Shown here: in pieces, positions 1 through 8,044 of the stretch
How the letters are laid out: each line of letters starts with the position of its first letter
Position numbering within the stretch: position 1 is the stretch's first letter
Origin: Amycolatopsis echigonensis
Lineage (GTDB): Bacteria > Actinomycetota > Actinomycetes > Mycobacteriales > Pseudonocardiaceae
Assembly (NCBI RefSeq): GCF_014174495.1
Contig: NZ_JACJHR010000012.1
Coordinates: 62,001-126,000 of the forward strand
Reading direction: 5' to 3'
DNA length: 64,000 bases
Program-made: the position numbers and the translations under genes
Notes under the pieces: model-generated
The model's database searches: none
The model's input: only the letters and a program-made list of their open reading frames with translations
Told to the model about the DNA's origin: nothing

Positions 1-801
1 AAGGCGGCCGCCGACACAGTGCGGATCCGCCGCGCCGCTTTCAGAGGGTTCCTTGACTACGCAGTAGAGCGGGGGGTCCTGGACTCGAATCCGCTGGAGG
101 AAGTGAAGGTAAAGAAGCGCACCTACGAACTGAAGGAGGTCGACCCGGCGTCGGTCGTCAACCCAATGCAAGGCCGCATGTTGCTGGCCGCTGTGGCCGA
201 GCGCGATCCGGAGCTGGAGGCGTTCTTCGGCACGATGTACTACGCCGCTCTCCGTCCGGAGGAAGCTGCCAACCTCAACAAGCGCAACCTGTCGATCCCT
301 GCGGAGGGAGCAGGCTGGTTGATCATCGACTCGGCGCGTCCCGAAATCGATGCCGGATGGACGGACTCCGGCGAAGCGTCTGAGGCAGGACCGTTGAAGC
401 ATCGGAATGTCGGGTCGAGTCGGTCAGTACCGTGCACTCCGCAGCTGACGGCGTTGCTGCACAAGCACATCGCCCGCTACGGCACCGCACCTGATGGCCG
501 GCTCTTCCGTGGCAGCCGGAACGGCGGGCGGATCAGCAGCACCGTCTACGGCCGAGCGTGGGCAGCAGCCCGGTCATCCGTGTTCACGCCAGAGGTACAA
601 GCCAGGCCGATCGCCAAACGCCCCTATGACCTCCGTCACGCAGCGGTTTCCACCTGGCTGTCCAGCAACGTCGAAGCCACCAAGGTCGCGAAATGGGCAG
701 GGCACAGTCTCGGAGTCCTCATGCGCGTGTACGCGAAGTGCCTGGACGGTGGCGACCAGGCAGCTATGGACCGGATCGAGCGCGGCTACATGAGCTACTG
801 A
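1..801 (+). CDS. Tyrosine recombinase/integrase, C-terminal part (5' end outside window)
   Basis: Site-specific DNA recombinase of the phage-integrase family; only the last 266 residues are in the window. The frame is open from base 1, and the visible GTG at 19 lies inside the core-binding domain, so it is not the real start. Counting from the first in-window residue, the catalytic set is recognisable: Arg85 (AALRPEEA), Tyr209-x-x-Arg212 in PYDLRHA (Tyr replaces the first His of the usual HxxR, a common variant), His235 in WAGHS and the nucleophile Tyr244 in MRVYAK. The gene points at, and ends 123 bp from, the 3' end of a tRNA-Tyr gene. This is the usual arrangement of integrase and attachment site in actinomycete integrative elements and prophages. 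The family is clear; which element it belongs to cannot be told because the rest lies off the left edge. Confidence 0.88.
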   Translation, partial: KAAADTVRIRRAAFRGFLDYAVERGVLDSNPLEEVKVKKRTYELKEVDPASVVNPMQGRMLLAAVAERDPELEAFFGTMYYAALRPEEAANLNKRNLSIPAEGAGWLIIDSARPEIDAGWTDSGEASEAGPLKHRNVGSSRSVPCTPQLTALLHKHIARYGTAPDGRLFRGSRNGGRISSTVYGRAWAAARSSVFTPEVQARPIAKRPYDLRHAAVSTWLSSNVEATKVAKWAGHSLGVLMRVYAKCLDGGDQAAMDRIERGYMSY

Positions 802-874
802 GCCTGCGTCCGTGATGCGTCCGCAGATCGGCCAAATCAACCGGAGTCAGCCGGAAAGAACCGGAAGAAGCAAG

Positions 875-914
875 ATCACCCCCGTGACGGGTTCGTGCTG
901 GTCACGGGGGTGAT
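875..914 (-). terminator. Strong hairpin downstream of tRNA-Tyr
   Basis: Perfect 14-bp inverted repeat (875-888 with 901-914) around a 12-nt loop, beginning 11 bp beyond the 3' end of the minus-strand tRNA-Tyr. It probably ends tRNA transcription, and may also serve the convergent integrase gene. There is no clear T-run. Confidence 0.6.
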
Positions 915-924
915 TGGGCTGGTG

Positions 925-1006
925 TGGCAGGTGAGGGATTCGAACCCCCGAAGGCTGAGCCGTCTGATTTACAGTCAGATCCCTTTGGCCGCTTGGGTAA
1001 CCTGCC
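925..1006 (-). tRNA. tRNA-Tyr (GTA)
   Basis: Read on the minus strand, the acceptor arms GGCAGGT (1006-1000) and ACCTGCC (932-926) pair fully, with discriminator A at 925. The anticodon loop is CTGTAAA with anticodon GTA. A long variable arm typical of tRNA-Tyr and a TTCGAAT T-loop are present. CCA is not encoded. The 3' end faces the integrase gene, making this the likely attachment target of the element on the left. Confidence 0.93.
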
Positions 1007-1032
1007 ATGGCCGGGCGAACCGGCCGGGAAGA

Positions 1033-1063
1033 AGGATACCCAACGGTCCGGACGGCCGGTCAA
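1033..1063 (-). promoter_or_regulatory. Probable promoter of tRNA-Tyr
   Basis: On the minus strand, TTGACC (1063-1058) and TATCCT (1038-1033) are separated by 19 nt and sit about 27 nt before the mature tRNA 5' end. The -35 matches 5 of 6 consensus positions and the -10 matches 4 of 6. The spacer is slightly long. Confidence 0.5.
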
Positions 1064-1124
1064 CCGGGATGCCCCGGCGCTACGCTGGGGGTCCCTGACG
1101 AGCTGAGACAAGGTGTGAGGACAC

Positions 1125-1616
1125 GTGGCGGATCCCTCTTTCGACGTGGTGAGCAAGGTCGACCGCCAGGAGGTGGACAACGCGCTCAACCAGGCCAGCA
1201 AGGAACTGGGCACGCGGTTCGACTTCCGCGGCACCGGAACCGGCATCAGCTGGTCCGGCGAGGAAGCCATCACGATCGAGTCGGAGACCGAAGAGCGCGC
1301 CCTCGCGGCGGTGGAGGTCTTCAAGGAGAAGCTGATCAAGCGGAACATCTCGCTGAAGGCCTTCGAAGCCGGCGAGCCCGCGATCTCCGGCAAGACCTAC
1401 AAGATCAGCGGCAAGATCCTGCAGGGCATCGCGTCGGACAAGGCGAAGCAGATCGCTAAGTTCATCCGCGACGAGGGCCCGAAGGGCGTGCAGGCCCAGA
1501 TCCAGGGCGACCAGCTGCGGGTGTCGGGCAAGAAGAAGGACCAGCTGCAGGAGGTGATCTCCCTGCTGAAGGGCAAGGACTTCGAGATCGCTCTGCAGTT
1601 CACCAACTACCGGTGA
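1125..1616 (+). CDS. YajQ family nucleotide-binding protein
   Basis: 163-residue protein of the YajQ (DUF520) family, the usual length. It begins [17 protein letters not shown], the conserved family start, and carries the family core [15 protein letters not shown] and the C-terminal ALQFTNYR. Members fold as two ferredoxin-like domains; some bind cyclic di-GMP and act with a transcription factor, others have been linked to RNA or tRNA binding, so the role here is open. The start is GTG at 1125, preceded by a GAGG ribosome-binding site. It is transcribed divergently from tRNA-Tyr. No operon partner is visible; a hairpin follows directly. Confidence 0.9.
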   Translation: MADPSFDVVSKVDRQEVDNALNQASKELGTRFDFRGTGTGISWSGEEAITIESETEERALAAVEVFKEKLIKRNISLKAFEAGEPAISGKTYKISGKILQGIASDKAKQIAKFIRDEGPKGVQAQIQGDQLRVSGKKKDQLQEVISLLKGKDFEIALQFTNYR

Positions 1617-1622
1617 TCCGCG

Positions 1623-1653
1623 GGCGCTGCGGGCGCTCCCTGTCCGCAGCGCC
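1623..1653. terminator. Hairpin between convergent genes
   Basis: Perfect 10-bp inverted repeat (1623-1632 with 1644-1653), filling the gap between the stop of the yajQ-like gene and the stop of the minus-strand lipoprotein pseudogene. Probably a bidirectional terminator. Confidence 0.55.
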
Positions 1654-2147
1654 TCACCAGGTCGGGAAGGTCCAATCCGCCTCGAACGTTTCCACCGCCA
1701 CGTAGGTGGGTCTGGCGAGCGGGAACTCCCCGGTGGTCTCGCCGATGTGGTTCACCATCAGATGCGCGTACCCGTCGGCCAGGAGCCAGACTCCGTTCGA
1801 GCCCTTCGAACCCGTGGAGAACTCTCCCCGGGCCATGCCCGGGGGCACCGCCAGCACCGCGTCGCCTTGGCCGTTGTGCGGCTTGCCCGGTTCGAGCACT
1901 GGCACTCCGCGGTAGTCGGTGATCGCCGCGGTCCCCGAGCCTGGCGGCACCGTCGTTGACGAGCAAGCTTTCCGTGCCGTCCGTGGTCACGGCGATGTGC
2001 CCGGTGCACTTCGGACAGTCGAAGGCGGTCGGGTTCGGCTTCCATCGGATACCTGATCGCCCCGACGCCAGACGGCTGCAGTGAGCACGCCGCCGTGAGC
2101 GCTACCGCCGTGCAGACAGTGGCTAGACGCCGGGCAGTGCGGCGCAT
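1654..2147 (-). pseudogene. Lipoprotein with CxxC motif, broken by two frameshifts
   Basis: Minus-strand coding sequence split over three frames. Frame 1 starts at 2147 with a lipoprotein signal (ATG; lipobox LTAAC) and reads to ...RYPMEAE near 2040. Frame 2 continues with NPTAFDCPKCTGHIAVTT and on to ...LLVNDG, including a CPKC zinc-ribbon-like pair. Frame 3 runs from VPPGSGTAAITDYRGVP to a normal TGA at 1654. Each junction needs a shift in the same direction, equal to one extra base each. The joined product would be a secreted lipoprotein of about 160 residues of unknown function. Either the gene is decaying or the assembly has two single-base errors. No family is recognised. Confidence 0.6.
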
Positions 2148-2346
2148 CGTTCCCCTTAGCGTGCCCCGACGGGGCCTCCGGATGATCTTTCGTCACGCTC
2201 CGCCCGGTCGTTACCCGGCGGGTGCCCTGAACAGCCCAAGCGATCTCCTCGAAGGGGTGGATTCACGCGGGTGACCAGGCGAAATCGCAGGTGGCGGGGC
2301 GACCACGTGGTGTAATCGCCCGTCCGGTCGTGAGAGGAGTTTCTGG

Positions 2347-3495
2347 ATGCGCCGCTGGACTCCCGTGCTTGCCTTCCTCACCTCGCTGGCGGTCCTCGTG
2401 ACCGCGATCGCGCCCGTCGCGGAGGCCGCCGACAAGAAGCTGCTCGTACCCGGCTTCGGCTCGTACCCGCGGCTGATCCGGCTGGAGTACTCGCCGTTCG
2501 GTCGAGGGAACATCATCGCGGCGCTGACCAGCGAGGACGGCAACGGCCGGTTCGCGCCGATCCTCGAAAGCACCGACGAGGGCGCGAGCTTCCACCAGAT
2601 CAGCGAGATCCGCGACCCGGACGCCAAGTTCGGCCAGTGCTGCGGAACCCTCTACGAACTGCCGCAGCGGGTCGGCCGGATGCGCGCGGGCACGCTGCTG
2701 TGGGCGGCGACCTACCGCCAAGACGCGGGTGCGCAGCGCCGGATGGGGATCAAGGTGTGGGCCAGCCGCGACGGCGGCCGCAACTGGCGGTACCTGTCCG
2801 AGGCCGCGCTGTCGCACAACCACGACGGCATCTGGGAGCCGGAGTTCACTGTGGACGCCGGCGGTACGCTCTGGCTGCACTACGCCGACGAGACGCAGGC
2901 GCCGAAGTACGGCCAGGTGCTCAACCGCGTCGCCTCGACCGACGGGATCACCTGGGGCACCAAGCAGCTCACGATGGCGATCGGGCCGTCCCGGGTCCGT
3001 CCGGGCATGCCGATCATCCGCAGGCTGCCCGACGGCCGCTACTGGTTCGGCTACGAGATCTGCAACTACCGCGACCGCTACTGCGATCCGTATTACAAAA
3101 TCTCCGCCGACGGCGCGAACTGGGGCGATCCTTCCGACCCGGGCACCCGCGTCAACACCGCGAGCGGCAACTACTTCCAGCACGCCCAGACCACCACCCT
3201 CTTCCCCGGCGGCCCGAACGGCGTGCGGCTGGTGATGGTCGGCCAGATCTACACGGCCGCCGACGGCACCCCGGTGTCCGGAAACGGCCAGACGCTGCTG
3301 GCCAACGACAACTTCGGGGCCGGGAACTGGTACGAACTCCCCGCGCCGGTGCACATCAGCGGCATCTACAACAACTACTGCCCCAACTATTCGTCCACGG
3401 TGCTGCCGGTCGACGGCGGGAAGAACGTGCTGGAGATCGCCACCGAGTACGCGCACGGCTGTCAGGCGTTCTTCGGCAAGGGCCCGGCGTTCTGA
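2347..3495 (+). CDS. Secreted sialidase-fold (BNR/Asp-box) protein, possible GH93-like
   Basis: 382 residues with a Sec signal peptide (hydrophobic 7-25, likely cleavage after VAEA near 27). Four Asp-box motifs S-x-D-x-G-x-x-[FW] are visible at about 75-83, 140-147, 197-203 and 253-260, the signature of six-bladed sialidase-like beta-propellers. The segment WEPEF (163-167) and the later Glu in FGYEIC (235-239) are reminiscent of GH93 exo-arabinanases, but the family was not confirmed. It is probably an extracellular glycoside hydrolase or carbohydrate-binding protein. The start ATG at 2347 has a GAGAGGAG ribosome-binding site. The gene stands alone upstream of rfbA with a 75-bp gap. Confidence 0.7.
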   Translation: MRRWTPVLAFLTSLAVLVTAIAPVAEAADKKLLVPGFGSYPRLIRLEYSPFGRGNIIAALTSEDGNGRFAPILESTDEGASFHQISEIRDPDAKFGQCCGTLYELPQRVGRMRAGTLLWAATYRQDAGAQRRMGIKVWASRDGGRNWRYLSEAALSHNHDGIWEPEFTVDAGGTLWLHYADETQAPKYGQVLNRVASTDGITWGTKQLTMAIGPSRVRPGMPIIRRLPDGRYWFGYEICNYRDRYCDPYYKISADGANWGDPSDPGTRVNTASGNYFQHAQTTTLFPGGPNGVRLVMVGQIYTAADGTPVSGNGQTLLANDNFGAGNWYELPAPVHISGIYNNYCPNYSSTVLPVDGGKNVLEIATEYAHGCQAFFGKGPAF

Positions 3496-3570
3496 GTTGA
3501 GGGAAGGTTCAGACAGCCTCGAAGCTCACTCGGTACGGTGAACGAACACCACCGCACGTGAGGAGGGGCT

Positions 3571-4452
3571 GTGAAGGGCATCGTGCTCGCCGGGGGCAGC
3601 GGAACCCGTCTGCATCCGATCACGCAGGCCGTGTCGAAGCAGCTGCTTCCGGTCTACGACAAACCGATGATCTACTACCCGATCTCGGTGCTCATGCTGG
3701 CCGGGATCCGGGAGATCCTGGTCATCTCGACGCCGTCCGACCTGCCGAACTTCCGCCGCCTGCTCGGCGACGGCAGCCAGTTCGGGCTGTCCTTCTCGTT
3801 CGCGGAACAGCCGAGTCCGAACGGTCTCGCCGAGGCGTTCGTGATCGGCGCGGACTTCGTCGGCGACGATTCGGTCGCGCTGGTGCTCGGGGACAACATC
3901 TTCTACGGCCAAGGCTTTTCCACGACCCTGCGCACCGCGGCGACCGATCTCGAGGGCTGCGTCCTGTTCGGGTACCAGGTGAAGGACCCGGAGCGCTACG
4001 GCGTCGGCGAGATCGACGAGAACGGCAATCTGCTGTCCATTGAGGAAAAGCCCAAGAAACCGCGCTCGAACAACGCGATCACCGGGCTGTACTTCTACGA
4101 CAACGAGGTCGTCGACATCTCCCGCAGCCTGAAGCCTTCCGCGCGCGGCGAGCTGGAGATCACCGACGTCAACCTCTCCTACCTGCACCGCGACCGGGCC
4201 AAGCTGATCGAACTGAGCCGCGGTTTCGCCTGGCTCGACACCGGCACGCACGATTCGCTGCTGGAGGCCGGTCAGTTCGTGCAGGTGCTGGAGCATCGGA
4301 CCGGGGTGCGGATCGCGTGCCTGGAAGAGGTCGCGCTGAAGATGGGTTTCATCAGCGCGGACGAGTGCTATGCGCTGGGCGCCAAACTGGCCAAGTCGGG
4401 TTATGGCGAATACGTGATGAATGTGGCTTCGCTCGCCGGGGCACGGCGCTGA
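3571..4452 (+). CDS. rfbA: Glucose-1-phosphate thymidylyltransferase
   Basis: Makes dTDP-glucose from dTTP and glucose-1-phosphate, the first step towards dTDP-L-rhamnose and other deoxysugars for cell wall or secondary metabolites. 293 residues, the usual RmlA length. The nucleotide-binding loop [10 protein letters not shown] lies at residues 6-15, followed by the substrate-binding segments [15 protein letters not shown] and EKPKKPRSN typical of the short (RmlA) class. The start is GTG at 3571 after GAGGAGG. Other rml genes are not adjacent. A palindromic repeat lies downstream, between this gene and convergent lon. Confidence 0.95.
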   Translation: MKGIVLAGGSGTRLHPITQAVSKQLLPVYDKPMIYYPISVLMLAGIREILVISTPSDLPNFRRLLGDGSQFGLSFSFAEQPSPNGLAEAFVIGADFVGDDSVALVLGDNIFYGQGFSTTLRTAATDLEGCVLFGYQVKDPERYGVGEIDENGNLLSIEEKPKKPRSNNAITGLYFYDNEVVDISRSLKPSARGELEITDVNLSYLHRDRAKLIELSRGFAWLDTGTHDSLLEAGQFVQVLEHRTGVRIACLEEVALKMGFISADECYALGAKLAKSGYGEYVMNVASLAGARR

Positions 4453-4481
4453 ATCCGTAGGTCCACACAGGACTGACGGGA

Positions 4482-4520
4482 AGGGCTCCTTGAAGGAATC
4501 AGATTCCCTCAAGGAGCCCT
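4482..4520. repeat. Palindromic intergenic element, copy 1
   Basis: 39-nt near-perfect palindrome with arms AGGGCTCCTTGA and TCAAGGAGCCCT and centre GGAATCAGATTCC, between the stops of convergent rfbA and lon. It shares the core AAGGAATC-A/T-GATTCCC and flanking CAAGG-A/G-GCCCT with the element at 13462-13516. Probably a bidirectional terminator belonging to a dispersed repeat family. Confidence 0.7.
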
Positions 4521-4534
4521 ACCCGGACCGACGG

Positions 4535-6937
4535 TCAGGCCGCCTGCGGAACCTCCGAAGAAGCCGGCGTCAGAGCCAGCTCCAGCACCTCCCGCACGTT
4601 GGCCACCGCGTGCACTTCCAGCTGCGACAGCACTTCGGCCGGCACATCGTCCAGATCCGGCTCGTTCCGCTGCGGGATGATCACCGTCTTCATCCCCGCC
4701 CGGTGCGCGGCCAGCAGCTTCTGCTTGACCCCGCCGATCGGCAGCACCCGGCCGGTCAGCGAAACCTCACCGGTCATCGCGACATCGGCCCGGACCACGC
4801 GGCCGGACAGCAGCGAAGCCAGTGCGGTCGTCATCGTGATGCCCGCTGACGGACCGTCCTTCGGCACCGCGCCCGCCGGGACGTGCACGTGGATTCCCCG
4901 CTCTCGCAGGTCTCCCACCGGCAGTTCCAGCTCCGCACCGTGCGAACGCAGGTACGACAGCGCGATCTGCACCGACTCCTTCATCACGTCACCCAGCTGC
5001 CCGGTGAGCTGCAGGCCCGAAGCCCCGCTCTCCGGATCGGCCAGCGACGCCTCGATGTACAGCACGTCCCCGCCCGCGCCGGTGACCGCCAAACCCGTTG
5101 CCACGCCTGGCAAAGACGTCCGCTGGGTCGCGGTCGGCAGCGAGGATTCCGGCACGTGCCGCGGGCGGCCGAGGTAGGTTTCCAGGTCCTCGGCGGACAC
5201 CGTCAGCGGCAGCGAGACCGAGCCCAAAGCCACCTTCGTCGCGATCTTCCGCAGCACCTTCGCGATCGTCCGGTTCGCGTCGCGCACCCCGGCTTCGCGG
5301 GTGTACTCGGCGGCGATCCGGCTGAACGCGTCGTCGGTCAGCACTACGTCGCCGGACGCCAGGCCGGCTCGCTCGAGTTCGCGGGGGAGCAGGTGATCCC
5401 GCGCGATGGTGACCTTCTCGTGCTCGGTGTAGCCGTCCAGCGTGACCAGTTCCATCCGGTCCAGCAGCGGGCCGGGGATGGTTTCCAGCGCGTTGGCCGT
5501 CGCGAGGAAGACCACATCGGACAGATCCAGTTCCACCTCGAGGTAGTGGTCGCGGAATGTGTGGTTCTGTTCCGGGTCCAGCACTTCGAGCAGGGCGGCC
5601 GTCGGGTCGCCGCGGTAATCGGCGCCGACCTTGTCGATCTCGTCGAGCAGCACGACCGGGTTCATCGAGCCGGCCTCCTTGATGGCCCGCACGATCCGGC
5701 CCGGCAGCGCACCGACGTACGTGCGCCGGTGGCCGCGGATTTCCGCCTCGTCCCGGATGCCGCCCAGCGCGACGCGCACGAACTTCCGGCCCATCGCCTT
5801 CGCGACGGACTCGCCCAGCGACGTCTTGCCGACCCCGGGAGGACCGGCGAGCGCGAGCACGGCGCCGGAACGCCGTCCGCCGACCGGGCCGAGGCCCGAT
5901 TCCGCGCGACGCTTGCGCACGGCCAGGTATTCGATGATCCGTTCCTTGACGTCGTCCAGGCCCGCGTGGTCCGCGTCGAGCACGGCGCGCGCGGCGGCGA
6001 TGTCGTAGACGTCCTCGGTCCGCTCATTCCACGGCAGCTCCAGCACCGTGTCGAGCCAGGTCCGGATCCAGCCGCCCTCCGGCGACTGCTCGGAGGTCCG
6101 CTCCAGTTTGTCGACCTCGGCGAGTGCGGCCTTGCGCACCGCGTCCGGCAGGTCGGCGGCCTCCACGCGGGCGCGGTAGTCGTCGTCGGCCGCGGTGCCG
6201 TCGAGTTCGCCCAGTTCCTTGCGGATCGCTTCGAGCTGGCGGCGCAGCAGGAATTCCTTCTGCTGCTTCTCCATGCCGTCCGCGACGTCCTTGCGGATGG
6301 TCTCGGTGACCTCCAGCTCGGCCAGGTACTCCCGGCTCCACTCGAGGGCCTTCTCCAGCCGGACGCTGACGTCGAGCGCGCTCAGCAGCTCCAGCTTCTG
6401 GTCCGTGGACAGGTACGGCGCGTTGCCGGCCAGGTCGGCGATCGCGGACGGCTCCTCGACCTGCTGGACGGCGTCGATCATCTGCCAGCCGCCGCGCTGC
6501 TGCAGCACGGAGATGACCACGGCCTTGTACTCCGAGGCGAGCTGTGCGGTGCGGTCGTCGGAGGCTTCCTCCGCGGCGTCGGCGTGCACCCAGCGGGCCG
6601 CGCCGGGTCCGTCGGCGATCCGGCCGACGACGGCGCGCGCGGTGCCGCGCAGCAGCACGGCGGACTTGCCGCCCGGAACGCGGCCGATCCGTTCGACGGT
6701 CGCGACGGTGCCCAGTTCGGCGTACTCGCCGTGCACGCGCGGGACGATCAGGACTTCGGCCTTGCTCGCCGCGCCCGAGCGGATCCCGGGGAACGACGCG
6801 GTCGCGGGGGTCTTGGCTTGTGCGGACTCCACTGCGGCCCGGGTCTCTGCGTCGCCGAGGTCGAGCGGGACCACCATGCCCGGCAGCACGACGTCGTCAT
6901 CGAGCGGGAGGACGGGCAGGAGGCGGGGGTCGGACAT
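4535..6937 (-). CDS. lon: ATP-dependent protease Lon
   Basis: Cytosolic AAA+ serine protease that degrades misfolded and regulatory proteins. 800 residues from ATG at 6937 (MSDPRLLPVLPL), which follows GAGGAG at a good distance; an in-frame upstream extension to 7051 lacks family similarity and would overlap the operator. Order: N-terminal substrate-recognition domain, coiled coil around 200-260, AAA+ module with Walker A GPPGVGKTS near 364-372 and LLDEIDKV, then the protease domain with catalytic Ser697 (KDGPSAGIT) and Lys740 (GGVKQKLLAAHR). An HspR-type inverted repeat lies 17 bp upstream, so heat-shock control is likely. Convergent with rfbA. Confidence 0.96.
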   Translation of the reverse strand: MSDPRLLPVLPLDDDVVLPGMVVPLDLGDAETRAAVESAQAKTPATASFPGIRSGAASKAEVLIVPRVHGEYAELGTVATVERIGRVPGGKSAVLLRGTARAVVGRIADGPGAARWVHADAAEEASDDRTAQLASEYKAVVISVLQQRGGWQMIDAVQQVEEPSAIADLAGNAPYLSTDQKLELLSALDVSVRLEKALEWSREYLAELEVTETIRKDVADGMEKQQKEFLLRRQLEAIRKELGELDGTAADDDYRARVEAADLPDAVRKAALAEVDKLERTSEQSPEGGWIRTWLDTVLELPWNERTEDVYDIAAARAVLDADHAGLDDVKERIIEYLAVRKRRAESGLGPVGGRRSGAVLALAGPPGVGKTSLGESVAKAMGRKFVRVALGGIRDEAEIRGHRRTYVGALPGRIVRAIKEAGSMNPVVLLDEIDKVGADYRGDPTAALLEVLDPEQNHTFRDHYLEVELDLSDVVFLATANALETIPGPLLDRMELVTLDGYTEHEKVTIARDHLLPRELERAGLASGDVVLTDDAFSRIAAEYTREAGVRDANRTIAKVLRKIATKVALGSVSLPLTVSAEDLETYLGRPRHVPESSLPTATQRTSLPGVATGLAVTGAGGDVLYIEASLADPESGASGLQLTGQLGDVMKESVQIALSYLRSHGAELELPVGDLRERGIHVHVPAGAVPKDGPSAGITMTTALASLLSGRVVRADVAMTGEVSLTGRVLPIGGVKQKLLAAHRAGMKTVIIPQRNEPDLDDVPAEVLSQLEVHAVANVREVLELALTPASSEVPQAA

Positions 6938-6953
6938 GTGCACTCCTCGAATA

Positions 6954-6974
6954 GTTGAGTCTGAGGTGCTCAAC
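6954..6974. promoter_or_regulatory. HAIR-like operator (HspR site) upstream of lon
   Basis: GTTGAGT (6954-6960), 7 nt, then GCTCAAC (6968-6974). The HAIR consensus bound by the heat-shock repressor HspR in Streptomyces and mycobacteria is CTTGAGT-N7-ACTCAAG; this copy keeps the spacing and differs at one position on the left arm and two on the right. It sits 17 bp before the lon start codon, overlapping where the promoter should be. Streptomyces lon is a known HspR target. Confidence 0.75.
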
Positions 6975-7023
6975 TCTCCGAAGGGCGGGTTTGTTTCCCA
7001 GGGAGTGTTCGCTGGGAGAGAAG

Positions 7024-7164
7024 TCAGGGTTTGCGCGCGACCGCACCCCACGCGAACGGCCGGACCTCCGCCGCGAACGCGCGCACTTCGGCGGCCCGCT
7101 CCGGCGGAGCGTCGTCCCGGCAGGTGGCGACGTCCACGCCTCGCGGCGCGTCCGGCGCGGTCAT
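7024..7164 (-). pseudogene. Internally deleted remnant of a SAM methyltransferase paralogue
   Basis: 46-residue frame starting with an ATG that overlaps the stop of the upstream methyltransferase (ATGA). Its first residues, MTAPDAPRGVDV, mimic that gene's start (MTEKPDAAPKAPEGVDV), and its end, EVRPFAWGAVARKP, mimics that gene's end (EARPFAWCGVARKP). The roughly 230 residues between, including the cofactor-binding core, are missing. It looks like a tandem second copy that lost its middle. It could still be translated through coupling, but no enzymatic function is possible. Confidence 0.6.
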
Positions 7165-8009
7165 GGCTTGCGCGCCACCCCGCACCAGGCGAACGGGCGA
7201 GCCTCCGCCTCTACCGCGTTCAGCTCGCGTTCCGGCCGCCAGTCCGGCAGATGCGTGATCCCCGGCTCCAGCAGCGGCCAGCCGCCGAAGAACGGCTCGA
7301 TCTCTTCCCGGTCGCGCAGCCACACCGGGTTGCTCGTCTTGCGGTACTGCTCGACGAACCAGCGCAGGCCTTCCAGCGCCGGACCGCTGCCGTCGCCCTC
7401 GCTCATCTGCGAGATCGCCAGCCAGCTGCCGGACACGAGCTTGTCGCGGTAGGCGCGCACGATGGCGTCCGGATCGTCGTCCGGGCCGACGAAATGCAGC
7501 ACCGCCATCAGCATCACGCACACCGGCTTGTCGAAGTCGATCAGCTCGCGAGTGCGCGGGTCGTTCAGCACGGCCCGGGGATCGCGCATGTCCGCCTGCA
7601 CGATCCCGGCCCAGTCGGTGGCCGCCTCGTCCTCGAGGATCAGCGTCGCGTGCGCCACGGCCACCGGTTCGTAGTCGACGTAAACCACGGTGGCCTGGTC
7701 GTCGTCGCCGAGCGCGGCCTCGACCACCTCGTGCACGTTGCCCGCGGTCGGCACGCCGGAGCCGAGGTCGAGGAACTGACGGATGCCCGCGTCCAGCGCG
7801 GCGCGCACCACGCGGTTCATGAACTCGCGGTTCTGCTTCGCGCCGGGCCGGGCGAGCGACCACATCTTTTCGACCTTGCGGCCGAATTCCCGGTCCACGG
7901 CCCAGTTCTGCGTGCCGCCCAGGTACCAGTCGTAGACCCGCGCGGCCGAGGGTTTCTCGACATCGACGCCTTCCGGCGCTTTCGGTGCGGCGTCGGGCTT
8001 TTCGGTCAC
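7161..8009 (-). CDS. SAM-dependent methyltransferase (PF04672/DUF574-like)
   Basis: 282-residue cytosolic protein of a methyltransferase family expanded in actinomycetes. The conserved start PSAARVYDWYLGG, the cofactor-binding motif FLDLGSGVPTAGNVHEV and the tail RPFAWCGVARKP are visible. The real substrate of this family is mostly unknown; some members are annotated from structural work only. The start GTG at 8009 follows GGGGAG; a longer frame beginning upstream overlaps the GNAT gene and was rejected. It follows the GNAT gene by 35 bp, so the two may be cotranscribed, and it is followed with a 4-bp overlap by a deleted copy of itself. Confidence 0.85.
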   Translation of the reverse strand: MTEKPDAAPKAPEGVDVEKPSAARVYDWYLGGTQNWAVDREFGRKVEKMWSLARPGAKQNREFMNRVVRAALDAGIRQFLDLGSGVPTAGNVHEVVEAALGDDDQATVVYVDYEPVAVAHATLILEDEAATDWAGIVQADMRDPRAVLNDPRTRELIDFDKPVCVMLMAVLHFVGPDDDPDAIVRAYRDKLVSGSWLAISQMSEGDGSGPALEGLRWFVEQYRKTSNPVWLRDREEIEPFFGGWPLLEPGITHLPDWRPERELNAVEAEARPFAWCGVARKP

Positions 8010-8044
8010 TGGGACTCCCCTCGGATGGCCTGGCGAACGCCAGA

